Shown: piece after piece, positions 9,328 through 17,433 of the stretch
Numbering within the stretch: the first letter of the stretch is position 1
How the letters are laid out: each line of letters opens with the position of its first letter
Assembly (NCBI RefSeq): GCF_945906275.1
Contig: NZ_CAMDRA010000004.1
Coordinates: 1-52,912 of the forward strand
Origin: Dongia mobilis
Lineage (GTDB): Bacteria; Pseudomonadota; Alphaproteobacteria; Dongiales; Dongiaceae
Direction of reading: 5' to 3'
Length of the DNA stretch: 52,912 nt
Translations under genes and position numbers: made by a program
The notes under the pieces: generated by a model
Database searches by the model: none
What the model saw: only the letters and a program-made list of their open reading frames with translations
Told to the model about the DNA's origin: nothing

Positions 9328-9990
9328 CTACCCCCGACGCGATCCCAGATTTACCACAGATTCAAACATATGCACCATAAAAGCGATGCCGATGATGGGT
9401 GCGATGAGGTTGAGGAACGGGATCGTCGACAGGAAGGCGATCACCACCCCCGCGAGGACGAAACGACCGCGGTGGCGCTCGAACAGCGCCTTGGCCTCCG
9501 GCCGCGGCAGGCGCCGGAAAGCCGGCATTTCATAATATTCCCGCCCCAGCAGGTAGCCGTTGAGGCCATAAGCCACGAGCGGGTAGAGGAACGGCAGCAG
9601 AAGGAAGACCAGCGCCAGCACATTGCCGATGAGGGCGATCAGCGCCATTTTCAGGCCATCGACGATCATTTCCGGGATCGAGACCGAATGGGGCATCTGC
9701 CGGCCCGGATAATGCCTGGCCATCACGGCATCGATCACCTGGTCGGAGAACAAGGCGGCGAGGGCGACCGCGAACATGGGAAAGGTGAACCAGGCAATGA
9801 GGAAGGTCCCGGCGCCGCTGAGAAGGGTGCCCCACCAGCCGTCCAGGCTGAGATAGGTGGAAACGAGATAGTCGGCCAGGAAGTAGAGGCCGACGAACAG
9901 CCCCAGGGTGATGCCGAGGCAGAAGCCGATCAGTTTCAGGATGCGCGGGTCGCTAAGCTGGCCAAAAGCCAGGGAAAGGGCGTGCAGCAA
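9328..9990 (-). CDS. EI24/CysZ-like integral membrane protein
   Basis: A 220-residue inner-membrane protein. Hydrophobic segments are visible at about 20-42, 53-80, 113-140 and 176-205, with a conserved-looking ALFSDQVIDAVMARHYP motif after the second. The overall pattern fits the EI24 domain family, which includes the sulfate transporter CysZ. Transport of sulfate is only a possibility, since no cysteine-synthesis gene is adjacent. The start is placed at the first ATG, 70 bases upstream of the bactofilin start. Confidence 0.78.
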   Translation of the reverse strand: MLHALSLAFGQLSDPRILKLIGFCLGITLGLFVGLYFLADYLVSTYLSLDGWWGTLLSGAGTFLIAWFTFPMFAVALAALFSDQVIDAVMARHYPGRQMPHSVSIPEMIVDGLKMALIALIGNVLALVFLLLPFLYPLVAYGLNGYLLGREYYEMPAFRRLPRPEAKALFERHRGRFVLAGVVIAFLSTIPFLNLIAPIIGIAFMVHMFESVVNLGSRRG

Positions 9991-10119
9991 GAAATTTATC
10001 CAGTTCTGTCAGAATGTTGCCACTATTTAGCGGAAACTGGCGAGATGAGCAATCCAGGGCGGAGGATGCGTGTTGCAGGTTGAGATGGGCGTGAATTGGC
10101 AGGATCAGGAGATAAGCGC

Positions 10120-10503
10120 ATGACGCGCCACCGCAAGATGCGCCGCCACACCCTCCCCGTCCTGGTCCTGGCGCTGCTGGCCCAGCCGGCCTTGGCCGCC
10201 TACCGGCTGCTGGGCCATTGGTGCGACGACACCGGCTACCGCATCCATCTGACCGCCGACAGGATCACCTTCAGCGACCGGCAGATGGGCGACCCGCCGG
10301 ACGGGACCGATCTGGCCTTTGGCGACGGCATTGCCGTCTACCGGCAGGATTTCCGCAACAGCCCCTGGCCGCACATCGATCTCATCGATTGCACCTTGCG
10401 CCTGGTCGGCCCCGACAGCGCCGAGGAAACCTGCCGCGGCCCCGGCTTCGGCTTCGTCCCCGTCTACATATTGCGGCGCTGCCCGACCGAACATATCAGC
10501 TGA
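10120..10503 (+). CDS. Small secreted protein of unknown function
   Basis: A 127-residue protein with a Sec signal peptide (RRHTLPVLVLALLAQPALA, cleavage probably after residue 26) and a mature domain of about 100 residues with four cysteines (WCDD, IDCTLRL, EETCRG, LRRC) that could form two disulfides. The start at 10120 follows GGAG at normal spacing; a TTG eight codons upstream covers the ribosome site and is less likely. I do not recognise the family. The WxGxW-like opening RLLGHWCDD hints at a small beta-barrel. Its stop codon lies inside a 17-bp tandem repeat. Confidence 0.7.
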   Translation: MTRHRKMRRHTLPVLVLALLAQPALAAYRLLGHWCDDTGYRIHLTADRITFSDRQMGDPPDGTDLAFGDGIAVYRQDFRNSPWPHIDLIDCTLRLVGPDSAEETCRGPGFGFVPVYILRRCPTEHIS

Positions 10504-10535
10504 CGAAACATATCGGCTGACCGAACATGCCGGCT
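10485..10535. repeat. Three 17-bp direct repeats spanning a stop codon
   Basis: Units start at 10485, 10502 and 10519 and follow GACCGAACATATCAGCT with one to three changes each. The first unit contains the last codons and stop of the small secreted-protein gene; the others lie downstream. This looks like slippage or duplication at the gene end. Confidence 0.8.
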
Positions 10536-10642
10536 GATGGGGTTCCCCGCCTTGCCCAAACGACCGCGATCCCTATACTCCGCGGCAATTGGCGCCCATC
10601 GCATGTCGCGGCCGGCGCATGGCCATTTTTGTGCGGGGATGA

Positions 10643-11635
10643 ATGAGCGACAAGCTGTTTGATGTGTGCGGCATTGGCAATGCCATCGTGGATGTCCTGG
10701 CCCATTGCGACCTCGATTTCATCGACCGCATGAGCCTCAACAAGGGCACCATGACCCTGATCGACGCCGCCCGTGCCGAACAGCTTTACGACGCCATGGG
10801 CCCGGCGGTGGAAGCGTCCGGCGGCTCCTGCGGCAATACCATTGCCGGCATCGCCAGCCTAGGGGGTCGCGGCGCCTATGTCGGCAAGGTCGGCAATGAC
10901 CAGCTGGGCGGCATTTTCCGCCATGACATGCGCGCGACCGGCGTTCATTTCGAGACTGCGACCGCGACCACCACCACGCCCACCGCGCGCAGCATGATCT
11001 TCGTGACGCCGGATGCCGAGCGCACCATGAACACCTATCTCGGCGCCTGCGTCGAATTGACGCCCGAGGACGTTGATCCCAACGTCGTGACCCGCGCCAA
11101 GGTGACCTATCTCGAGGGCTATCTGTGGGATCCGCCCCTGGCCAAGCAGGCCTTCCTGAAGGCCGCCAACCTCGCCCATGGCGCCGGCCGCGAGATTTCG
11201 CTCAGCCTCTCGGATCCGTTCTGCGTGCAGCGCTATCTGGCCGAGTTCCAGGATCTGGTGAAGAACCATGTCGATATCCTGTTCGCCAACGAGCATGAGA
11301 TCACGGCGCTGTGGGAAACCGCCTATTTTGACGAGGCCGTCCGCATCACCCGCGAACATTGCAGCCTTGCCGCCATCACGCGGAGCGCCAAGGGGTCGCT
11401 GATCGTGGCCGGGCCACAGCTGGTCGAGGTGCCGGCCTGGCCGGTCGCCAAGGTGGTCGACGTGACCGGGGCGGGCGACCTTTACGCCGCCGGCTTCCTC
11501 TATGGCTATACCCAGGGGCGCGACCATGCCGACAGCGGGCGCATCGCGGCGCTGGCCGCCGGCGAAGTGATCAGTCATTTCGGCGCCCGGCCCGAGACCC
11601 CCCTTGCAGAGCTTTTGTTGCAGCAAGTGGGCTAA
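10643..11635 (+). CDS. PfkB-family carbohydrate kinase, probable adenosine kinase
   Basis: A 330-residue ribokinase-fold kinase. The N-terminal GIGNAIVDVLA, the GGSCGNTIAGIASLGG substrate loop (about residues 59-74) and the C-terminal anion-hole motif DVTGAGDLYAAGFLYG, with its catalytic Asp, are all intact. The overall order and length match the adenosine kinase-like branch common in alphaproteobacteria. Adenosine is therefore the likely substrate, but other nucleosides or sugars cannot be excluded. The gene stands alone, with repeat-rich DNA downstream. Confidence 0.88.
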   Translation: MSDKLFDVCGIGNAIVDVLAHCDLDFIDRMSLNKGTMTLIDAARAEQLYDAMGPAVEASGGSCGNTIAGIASLGGRGAYVGKVGNDQLGGIFRHDMRATGVHFETATATTTTPTARSMIFVTPDAERTMNTYLGACVELTPEDVDPNVVTRAKVTYLEGYLWDPPLAKQAFLKAANLAHGAGREISLSLSDPFCVQRYLAEFQDLVKNHVDILFANEHEITALWETAYFDEAVRITREHCSLAAITRSAKGSLIVAGPQLVEVPAWPVAKVVDVTGAGDLYAAGFLYGYTQGRDHADSGRIAALAAGEVISHFGARPETPLAELLLQQVG

Positions 11636-11659
11636 TAGGGTAAAAGCCCGCTTGAAAAA

Positions 11660-11810
11660 GCACCCCTCATTCCAGCCGTTTCCCCGATGTGCGGGGCAAG
11701 GGTGAGGAAATCGCCGCCGGCTTGCCGGAAGCGCTAGTAACTGGTTGCCATTCCACAATAATTCCCTCCGCCCTGCGTGCGGGGTGAGGGTTAGGGTGTG
11801 GGGTAACCGA
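11660..11810. repeat. GC-rich intergenic hairpins upstream of typA
   Basis: Two related inverted-repeat units are visible: TTCCCCGATGTGCGGGGCAA followed by GGGTGAGG, and CCCTCCGCCCTGCGTGCGGG followed by GTGAGGG. They resemble REP-like sequences seen between genes in many alphaproteobacteria. No gene was found in this gap. Confidence 0.55.
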
Positions 11811-11872
11811 TGGCGATTGTAACAATCGCCATGGGATGATGGGCGTTACCGCAATTTTTGAAAAGCGAAGCC

Positions 11873-13714
11873 ATGAAACTGCGTAACATCGCCATCATCG
11901 CCCATGTCGACCACGGCAAGACGACCCTGGTTGACCAGCTCCTGCGCCAATCCGGCGCCTTCCGTTCCAACCAGATCGTGGCGGAGCGGGTGATGGATTC
12001 CAATGATCTGGAAAAGGAACGCGGGATCACCATCCTCGCGAAATGCACCTCGATCCAGTGGCATGACACCCGCATCAATATCGTCGATACCCCGGGCCAC
12101 GCCGATTTCGGCGGTGAGGTCGAGCGCATCCTCAGCATGGTCGACGGAGTCGTGCTGCTGGTCGATGCCGCCGAAGGCGCCCTGCCGCAAACCAAGTTCG
12201 TGACCACCAAGGCGCTGCGCCTCGGTTTGCGTCCGATCGTACTCATCAATAAGTGCGACCGCCCCGACGCCGATCCGCATGCCGTGCATGACCAGATCTT
12301 CGATCTGTTCGCAGCGCTGGATGCGACGCCGGAACAGCTCGACTTCCCGACCCTCTTTGCCTCGTCGAAGCAGGGCTGGGCGACCGAGGATCTCGAGAAG
12401 GGCGAGCGCAAGGATCTGGCGCCGCTCTACGACCTCATCGTGCGCCACGTGCCGGCGCCGACCGTCGAAGAGAACAAGCCGTTCTCGATGCTGGTCACCA
12501 CGCTCGAATACGACAACTATCTCGGCCGCGTGCTCACCGGCCGCATCGAGACCGGCACCGCCACCGTCAACATGCAGCTCCGCGCCATGCGTCCCGATGG
12601 GACCCAGGTCGAAGTTGGCCGCCTGACCAAGCTGCTCGCCTTCCGGGGCATCGAGCGCACGCCGGTTGAGTCCGCCGAAGCCGGCGACATCGTCGCCATC
12701 GCTGGCCTAACCGACAGCACCGTCGCCGACACCATCGCCGCGATGGAAGTCGAAGTGCCGCTGAAGGCACAGCCGATCGATCCGCCGACACTCTCCATGA
12801 GCTTCTCGGTCAATGACAGCCCGCTTGCCGGTCGCGATGGCGACAAGGTGACGAGCCGCATGATCCGCGATCGCCTGATGCGTGAGGCGGAAGGCAATGT
12901 CGCCATCCACGTCACCGAGACCGAGGACAAGGACGCGTTCCAGGTTGCTGGCCGTGGCGAATTGCAGCTGGGCGTGCTCATCGAGCAGATGCGCCGTGAA
13001 GGCTTTGAACTGTCCATCAGCCGTCCGCGCGTCATTTTCCAGACCGACCCGAAGACCAACCAGCGCCTTGAGCCGATCGAGGAAGTCGTCATCGACGTTG
13101 ATGATGATTTCACCGGCATCGTCATCGACAAGCTGGGCCAGCGTCGCGGCGAACTGGTCGAGATGCGCCCGTCGGGCGGTGCCAAGACGCGCCTCGTCAT
13201 GCTGGTGCCGGCGCGTGGCCTCATCGGCTATCACGGAGAGTTCCTGACCGACACCCGCGGCACCGGCGTCATGAGCCACCTGTTCCACGGCTACGCCCCT
13301 TATAAGGGCCCGATCGAAGGCCGCCGCAACGGCGTGCTCATCTCCAATGCCGATGGCGTCTCGGTTGCCTACGCTTTGTGGAATCTCGAAGAGCGCGGCA
13401 AGCTCATGATCGATGCCGGCGTGCCGATCTATGAAGGCATGATCATCGGCGAGCACAGCCGTGCCAACGATCTCGAAGTCAATCCGCTGAAGTCGAAGCA
13501 GCTCACCAACATCCGCACCACGTCGAAGGACGAAGCCATTCGCCTGACGCCGCCGATGAAGCACAGCCTGGAGCAGGCGCTGGCTTACATCGAAGACGAT
13601 GAGCTGGTGGAAGTGACGCCGAAGGCGATCCGCATCCGCAAGGCGGTGCTGGATCCCAACGAGCGCAAGAAGGCCGAGCGTGCCGCTGAATCAGCGCGTG
13701 CCGCCCAGGGCTGA
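11873..13714 (+). CDS. typA: Translational GTPase TypA/BipA
   Basis: A 613-residue ribosome-associated GTPase related to EF-G and LepA, involved in ribosome assembly and stress or cold adaptation. G1 is AHVDHGKTT (residues 10-18), followed by RGITI (G2), DTPGHADFGGEVE (G3) and NKCD (G4), then domain II, the EF-G-like domains and the TypA-specific C-terminal domain. The ATG at 11873 was preferred over a TTG five codons upstream. The final residues are an Ala/Glu/Lys tail. The 3' end carries a 16-bp tandem repeat, then an intrinsic terminator. Confidence 0.97.
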   Translation: MKLRNIAIIAHVDHGKTTLVDQLLRQSGAFRSNQIVAERVMDSNDLEKERGITILAKCTSIQWHDTRINIVDTPGHADFGGEVERILSMVDGVVLLVDAAEGALPQTKFVTTKALRLGLRPIVLINKCDRPDADPHAVHDQIFDLFAALDATPEQLDFPTLFASSKQGWATEDLEKGERKDLAPLYDLIVRHVPAPTVEENKPFSMLVTTLEYDNYLGRVLTGRIETGTATVNMQLRAMRPDGTQVEVGRLTKLLAFRGIERTPVESAEAGDIVAIAGLTDSTVADTIAAMEVEVPLKAQPIDPPTLSMSFSVNDSPLAGRDGDKVTSRMIRDRLMREAEGNVAIHVTETEDKDAFQVAGRGELQLGVLIEQMRREGFELSISRPRVIFQTDPKTNQRLEPIEEVVIDVDDDFTGIVIDKLGQRRGELVEMRPSGGAKTRLVMLVPARGLIGYHGEFLTDTRGTGVMSHLFHGYAPYKGPIEGRRNGVLISNADGVSVAYALWNLEERGKLMIDAGVPIYEGMIIGEHSRANDLEVNPLKSKQLTNIRTTSKDEAIRLTPPMKHSLEQALAYIEDDELVEVTPKAIRIRKAVLDPNERKKAERAAESARAAQG

Positions 13715-13753
13715 AATTGACCAGGGCTGAAATTGACCAGGGCTGAAATTGAT
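13706..13753. repeat. Three 16-bp tandem repeats at the typA stop codon
   Basis: The unit CAGGGCTGAAATTGAC begins at 13706, 13722 and 13738; the last copy differs in one base. The first copy carries the final two codons and the TGA of typA. Each further copy keeps an equivalent Gln-Gly-stop reading. A partial fourth copy (CAGCTGAATTGCTGAA) follows. Confidence 0.85.
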
Positions 13754-13777
13754 CAGCTGAATTGCTGAATGAAGGAA

Positions 13778-13809
13778 ACGGCCGCCTGGCAGCAGGCGGC
13801 CGTCTTTTT
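13778..13809 (+). terminator. Intrinsic terminator after typA
   Basis: An 11-bp perfect stem ACGGCCGCCTG/CAGGCGGCCGT with a GCAG loop is followed by CTTTTTA. It is a strong rho-independent terminator for typA. The stem could also help separate it from the convergent porin gene. Confidence 0.9.
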
Positions 13810-13836
13810 ATGTGCCGTCGTCAGAAGGTCAGGCCG

Positions 13837-14957
13837 TCAGAAAGTCAGGGACGAGCCGATCGATATTTCGAATGCATCGTACTCGTCGGCGGAATCGCCC
13901 GCATCATCGGCCGATTCGTTCCAGGTATAGAAGATGCCGGCATCGAGATCGATACCCGTGGCCATGGCGTAACTGACGTCGAGGCCCGCGCGCTGCAACA
14001 GGTTCTCATCACTGAAACCCGCTTGCTCGGTGCCGAAATAGGCATAGCCACCACCGATGGTCCAGGCATCGATCGTGTAGGCAAAGCCCGCACCGAGCAG
14101 CAGGCCGTGCTGGCCCGGTCCGTTGAAATCATCGAGATAGGTGCTGGCGACACCGAGCTCCAGATTGCCGATCGCGACATTGGCGCCGAGATTGTAGGCG
14201 GCCTGTTCGGCGTCGTTGGCCGATGTGCCTTCGACATCGCCTTCCCAGTAGCCGGCGCCACCCAGAGAGAAGCCCCAGCCATCCCCGCTGTAGTCATAAT
14301 GCAGGCCGATTGCCACATTGTGATTGGCACTGCCGGTCGACCGATCAGGGTGGAACGAGCTGGCGACAGCATCGGTACCGCTCTGGGTTTTTTCATCATC
14401 ATTGGGCGTGTAGGAGAGGCCGAAGCTGAAGCCATTCCACTCCGGCGAGAAGTAGACAAGCTTCATCACCGCGTCCTGGAGCGCCAACGACAGTTCGGGA
14501 TCGAAGAAGCCGGGGCTCAACACGGCGCCAATGGTGTTCGGAGAATAGGGTCCGAAATTGGCCGTCGAGCCGGGCGGCAGCATGTACATGGTGCCGGCGG
14601 CGCCATCCAGGGCGCCGATCCGGAAATCGCCGAAGCCGCCCTTGAAGAAGGCATAGACATTGTCGATCTGGTCGTCGTCTTCTTCGGCTTCCAGTTCCAC
14701 CTGCGCGCCGACGGTGACGCCATTGTCGAGGGTCACTTCGCCGAGGAAGAAGATCTCGCCGTCGGACCCTACACCGTCGAGATTTCTGTCATGGCCGAGT
14801 TCGCCTTCACCATCATCATCGACCGTGAAGCCATAGGCGCTGCGCAGGAAGCCACCAAGGCTGAGCTTGACGCCGTCCGATGCTGCGGCAGGCAGAGCCG
14901 AAAGGCCTGTCGCCGCGAAAGCGAGAAGTGAGGTTGTGGCAGCAGATTGGTGCGCAT
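13837..14957 (-). CDS. Porin (first paralogue) with a frameshift in the signal peptide
   Basis: An outer-membrane beta-barrel porin of the alphaproteobacterial porin_2-like type, about 370 residues. The barrel frame is open from 14985 to the stop at 13837 but has no usable start codon. An ATG at 14957 with upstream GGGGAATCC, like the second porin's GGGAATC, reads MRTNLL and then runs out of frame. Skipping two bases near 14939 joins it to TTSLLAFAATGLSALPAAA, a normal signal peptide followed by SDGVKLSLGGF. So either a small indel has inactivated export, or the base calls are wrong here. The mature part aligns throughout with the second porin, including MLPPGSTANFGPYSPNT and GFSFGLSYTPNDDE. 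It lies 50 bases after yggS on the same strand. Confidence 0.85.
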
Positions 14958-15007
14958 GATCGGATTCCCCATCCCCGGTCTCCGGTTAGCCAGGCGCTGG
15001 AACTTAT

Positions 15008-15679
15008 CTAGCGCTGGCCGAAAATTGCCGTGCCGATGCGGACATGGGTGGCGCCGAAGGCGATCGCGGTTTCGTAATCGCCGCTCATGCCCATGCTGAG
15101 ACAGCCGAAACCGTTGCGCCTGGCCATCTCGCGCAGCAAAGCAAAATGTGGTGCAGGATGCTGGTGATGGGGCGGGATGCACATCAGGCCGATGACCGGC
15201 AACTGCAATTCATCGTGACACAGCTTTACAAAGTCATCAACAGCGCTGGGGTTAATCCCGGCCTTCTGTGGCTCTTCGCCGGTATTGACCTGGATGAAGA
15301 GGGCCGGCCGGCGCTTCTGCTTCTCCATTTCATCGGCAAGTGCCCGCGCCAGCTTCTCGCGGTCGAGGGTTTCGATGACGTCGAACAGCGCCACCGCCTC
15401 GCGGACCTTGTTGCTCTGCAGGGGGCCGATCAGATGAAGCTCGAGCGTTGGGTGGGCGGCCTTGAGGTCGGGGAACTTCGCCTGTGCCTCCTGAACCCGG
15501 TTCTCCCCGAACACCAGCTGGCCAGCATTGATCGCCGCGGCGACAGCGTCGGCCGGATGCGTCTTTGAGACAGCGACCAGCGTCACATCATGCGGCCCGC
15601 GCCCATGTTCATGGGCAGCGCGGGCGATGCGGCTGCGGATCTCCGTCAGATTAGCTGCGATATGGGCATTTATGGTCAT
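15008..15679 (-). CDS. YggS-family PLP homeostasis protein
   Basis: A 223-residue single-domain PLP-binding barrel protein (YggS/PROSC/YBL036C family). It binds pyridoxal phosphate and helps keep vitamin B6 and amino/keto acid balance, without known enzyme activity. The PLP lysine is Lys39 in VAVSKTHP. FGENRVQE, HLIGPLQSNK, GLMCIPP and LSMGMSGDYE are family signatures. The gene lies between two porin paralogues, an arrangement that suggests one porin copy arose by duplication next to it. Confidence 0.95.
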   Translation of the reverse strand: MTINAHIAANLTEIRSRIARAAHEHGRGPHDVTLVAVSKTHPADAVAAAINAGQLVFGENRVQEAQAKFPDLKAAHPTLELHLIGPLQSNKVREAVALFDVIETLDREKLARALADEMEKQKRRPALFIQVNTGEEPQKAGINPSAVDDFVKLCHDELQLPVIGLMCIPPHHQHPAPHFALLREMARRNGFGCLSMGMSGDYETAIAFGATHVRIGTAIFGQR

Positions 15680-15795
15680 CGGGAGCGGCTATGGCAGGGA
15701 GAACCAGCCTCGCGGCCGGACGGGCTTCACCTATAGATCATGCCTGGTTCGAAACCAAGCACCCCACCCGAAGCGGCCCGAAACGATCTGCGCAA

Positions 15796-15830
15796 AAGCA
15801 AGAAGGGGAGCAGTTGCCTGCTCCCCTTCA
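15796..15830 (-). terminator. Intrinsic terminator downstream of the second porin
   Basis: On the minus strand GAAGGGGAGCAG, a short loop and CTGCTCCCCTTC form a 12-bp perfect stem, followed by TTGCTTTTG. It lies about 40 bases past the porin stop and upstream of yggS, so it insulates yggS from porin transcription. Confidence 0.8.
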
Positions 15831-15870
15831 AGTTTCATCCTGACTTTATCCAGCTTGCGCTGGGCAGAAA

Positions 15871-16980
15871 TCAGAAGCTGATCGACGAACCAACCGAGAA
15901 TTCGATCGAGTCGTAGTCATCAAGGCCTGCCGTATCGTCTTCATCAGTAGAAGCCCAGCTGTGGAAAACGCCAGCGTCGAGCGTGATGCCAGGGCCCATA
16001 GCGTACGAACCGGTCACGCCAAGACGGTCGATTATACGATTCTCACTGAGGCCATCGATCTCGCTTTCCGTGTGCGCCCAACCGGCGCCAACAGTCCATG
16101 CGTCAACATTGTAGCTCAGACCCGTACCAACGGCCCAAATATCATCATTTTCGCCATTGATGTCGTTCAGGAAAGTAAAGGCAGCGCCGACGGTCAGACC
16201 ACCAAAGCCGAGGTTCACACCGGCGTTGTAGCCCTGGCCTTCCGGATTGCCAACGGTCTCTTCAACATCGCCTTCGAAATACGCGGCGCCGCCGAGAACG
16301 AGGTTCCAGCCTTCGCCTGCGTAATCGTAATGCAGACCGACGCCGACATTGTGGTTGGCGCTGTCGTCTTCACGGGCCGGATGGAAGGTGCCATCGGCAT
16401 TGTCGGTGCCCGAATACTGCTCTTCGTTATCGTTCGGCGTGTAGGACAGGCCGAAGCTGAAGCCCGACCAGTTCGGCGAGTAGTAAACGATCTTCTGCGA
16501 CTTGTCCTGAGCTTCGAACATGCCTTGCGGACCGAACGAACCCGGCGAGATGGCCGAGCCGAGGGTGTTCGGCGAATAGGGGCCGAAGTTGGACGTCGAA
16601 CCCGGCGGAAGCATATACATGTTGGAAGCGGCACCATCCGTCGAACCGATACGGATTTCACCGAAACCGCCCTTGAAGTAGGCGTAGGCGGCGTCGATCT
16701 GATCGGTTTCTTGCTCGCCTTCGAGTTCGATGCGCGCACCGACCGTAATGCCGTTGTCGAGCGTGACGGAGCCGGTGAAGTAGACTTCGGCATCGGTGCC
16801 GAGGCCGCCAAGGTTACGATCATGACCGCGGTCACCATCGCCATCATCGTCGAAGGTCATGCCGTAATACGAACGCATGAAGCCGCCAAGGCTCAATTTG
16901 ACACCATCGGACGCCGCCGCGGTACCGGCCAGAAGGCCAACACCGAGGAGAGCCGAGGTCCCCAGGAGAACTTTTTTCAT
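15871..16980 (-). CDS. Porin (second paralogue)
   Basis: A 369-residue outer-membrane porin. The signal peptide MKKVLLGTSALLGVGLLAG is cleaved after about residue 23 (TAAASDGV), and the mature protein ends in SSISF with the terminal Phe needed for barrel assembly. An acidic loop near residues 43-52 (DDDGDGDRGHD) and the constriction-like MLPPGSTSNFGPYSPNT are shared with the first paralogue. Start 16980 follows GGGAATCTCGAG; a longer in-frame opening has no signal peptide. It should form general diffusion channels. A long leader of about 450 bases with a palindrome suggests regulation. Confidence 0.92.
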   Translation of the reverse strand: MKKVLLGTSALLGVGLLAGTAAASDGVKLSLGGFMRSYYGMTFDDDGDGDRGHDRNLGGLGTDAEVYFTGSVTLDNGITVGARIELEGEQETDQIDAAYAYFKGGFGEIRIGSTDGAASNMYMLPPGSTSNFGPYSPNTLGSAISPGSFGPQGMFEAQDKSQKIVYYSPNWSGFSFGLSYTPNDNEEQYSGTDNADGTFHPAREDDSANHNVGVGLHYDYAGEGWNLVLGGAAYFEGDVEETVGNPEGQGYNAGVNLGFGGLTVGAAFTFLNDINGENDDIWAVGTGLSYNVDAWTVGAGWAHTESEIDGLSENRIIDRLGVTGSYAMGPGITLDAGVFHSWASTDEDDTAGLDDYDSIEFSVGSSISF

Positions 16981-17433
16981 CTCGAGATTCCCTAAGTTTG
17001 CGATTGCCACCGGGACTTTCCCCAACCTTTGCGGTTTTAAGGAAGGCCCGGATGCCCCTCGTTTCGGACCGGCTTGCTGGGTCGATTTTGCCAAGTACTT
17101 GACCAAATCGACTCAAAAAGCCCGCTCAGTCCGGAACACGAGCTACCTTCTCGGAATGGCGGGGGGGTGTCAAACCATTTGAGCCTAACACTGTGGCATT
17201 TTTCGGTGCCTGTTGCGCATTTACCACAAGGCCGGCCGCGGCCGGCCCGGACGGAATTGGCCAGCAATTGCAAGGCGGCTCACCTTTGCTGCAGCCGCCG
17301 CGCGGGGTCGGTGGGGCATGATTGCCGCAGCGCGGCAGCCATAATTCAGGCCGTTCCGCACCCCTTTGGGACAGCGCCGGCGGCCCGGTCAGGACCCCGT
17401 TTTGGTCGTATCCGGCGCGGTCAGATCCACCAT
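16981..17433. other. 450-bp leader/intergenic region between porin and sulfotransferase
   Basis: No gene was found here. The part next to the porin start carries its ribosome site and, at 17081-17112, a large palindrome annotated separately. The rest includes a G8 run at about 17161-17168 and GC-rich DNA towards the sulfotransferase stop. It should hold the porin promoter, which I could not place exactly. Confidence 0.6.
17081..17112. promoter_or_regulatory. 32-bp near-perfect palindrome upstream of the second porin
   Basis: The arms GTCGATTT and AAATCGAC flank an inner CAAGTACTTG, giving a 32-base inverted repeat with only three mismatched pairs. It ends 100 bases upstream of the porin start. 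No U-tract follows on either strand, so a terminator is unlikely. An operator or a structured leader RNA is more plausible. Confidence 0.55.

Noticed and set aside
17160-17170. G-tract near 17161 as a phase-variation tract of the porin
   Set aside because: It is about 180 bases upstream of the porin start and outside any reading frame, so a slippage switch is not supported.
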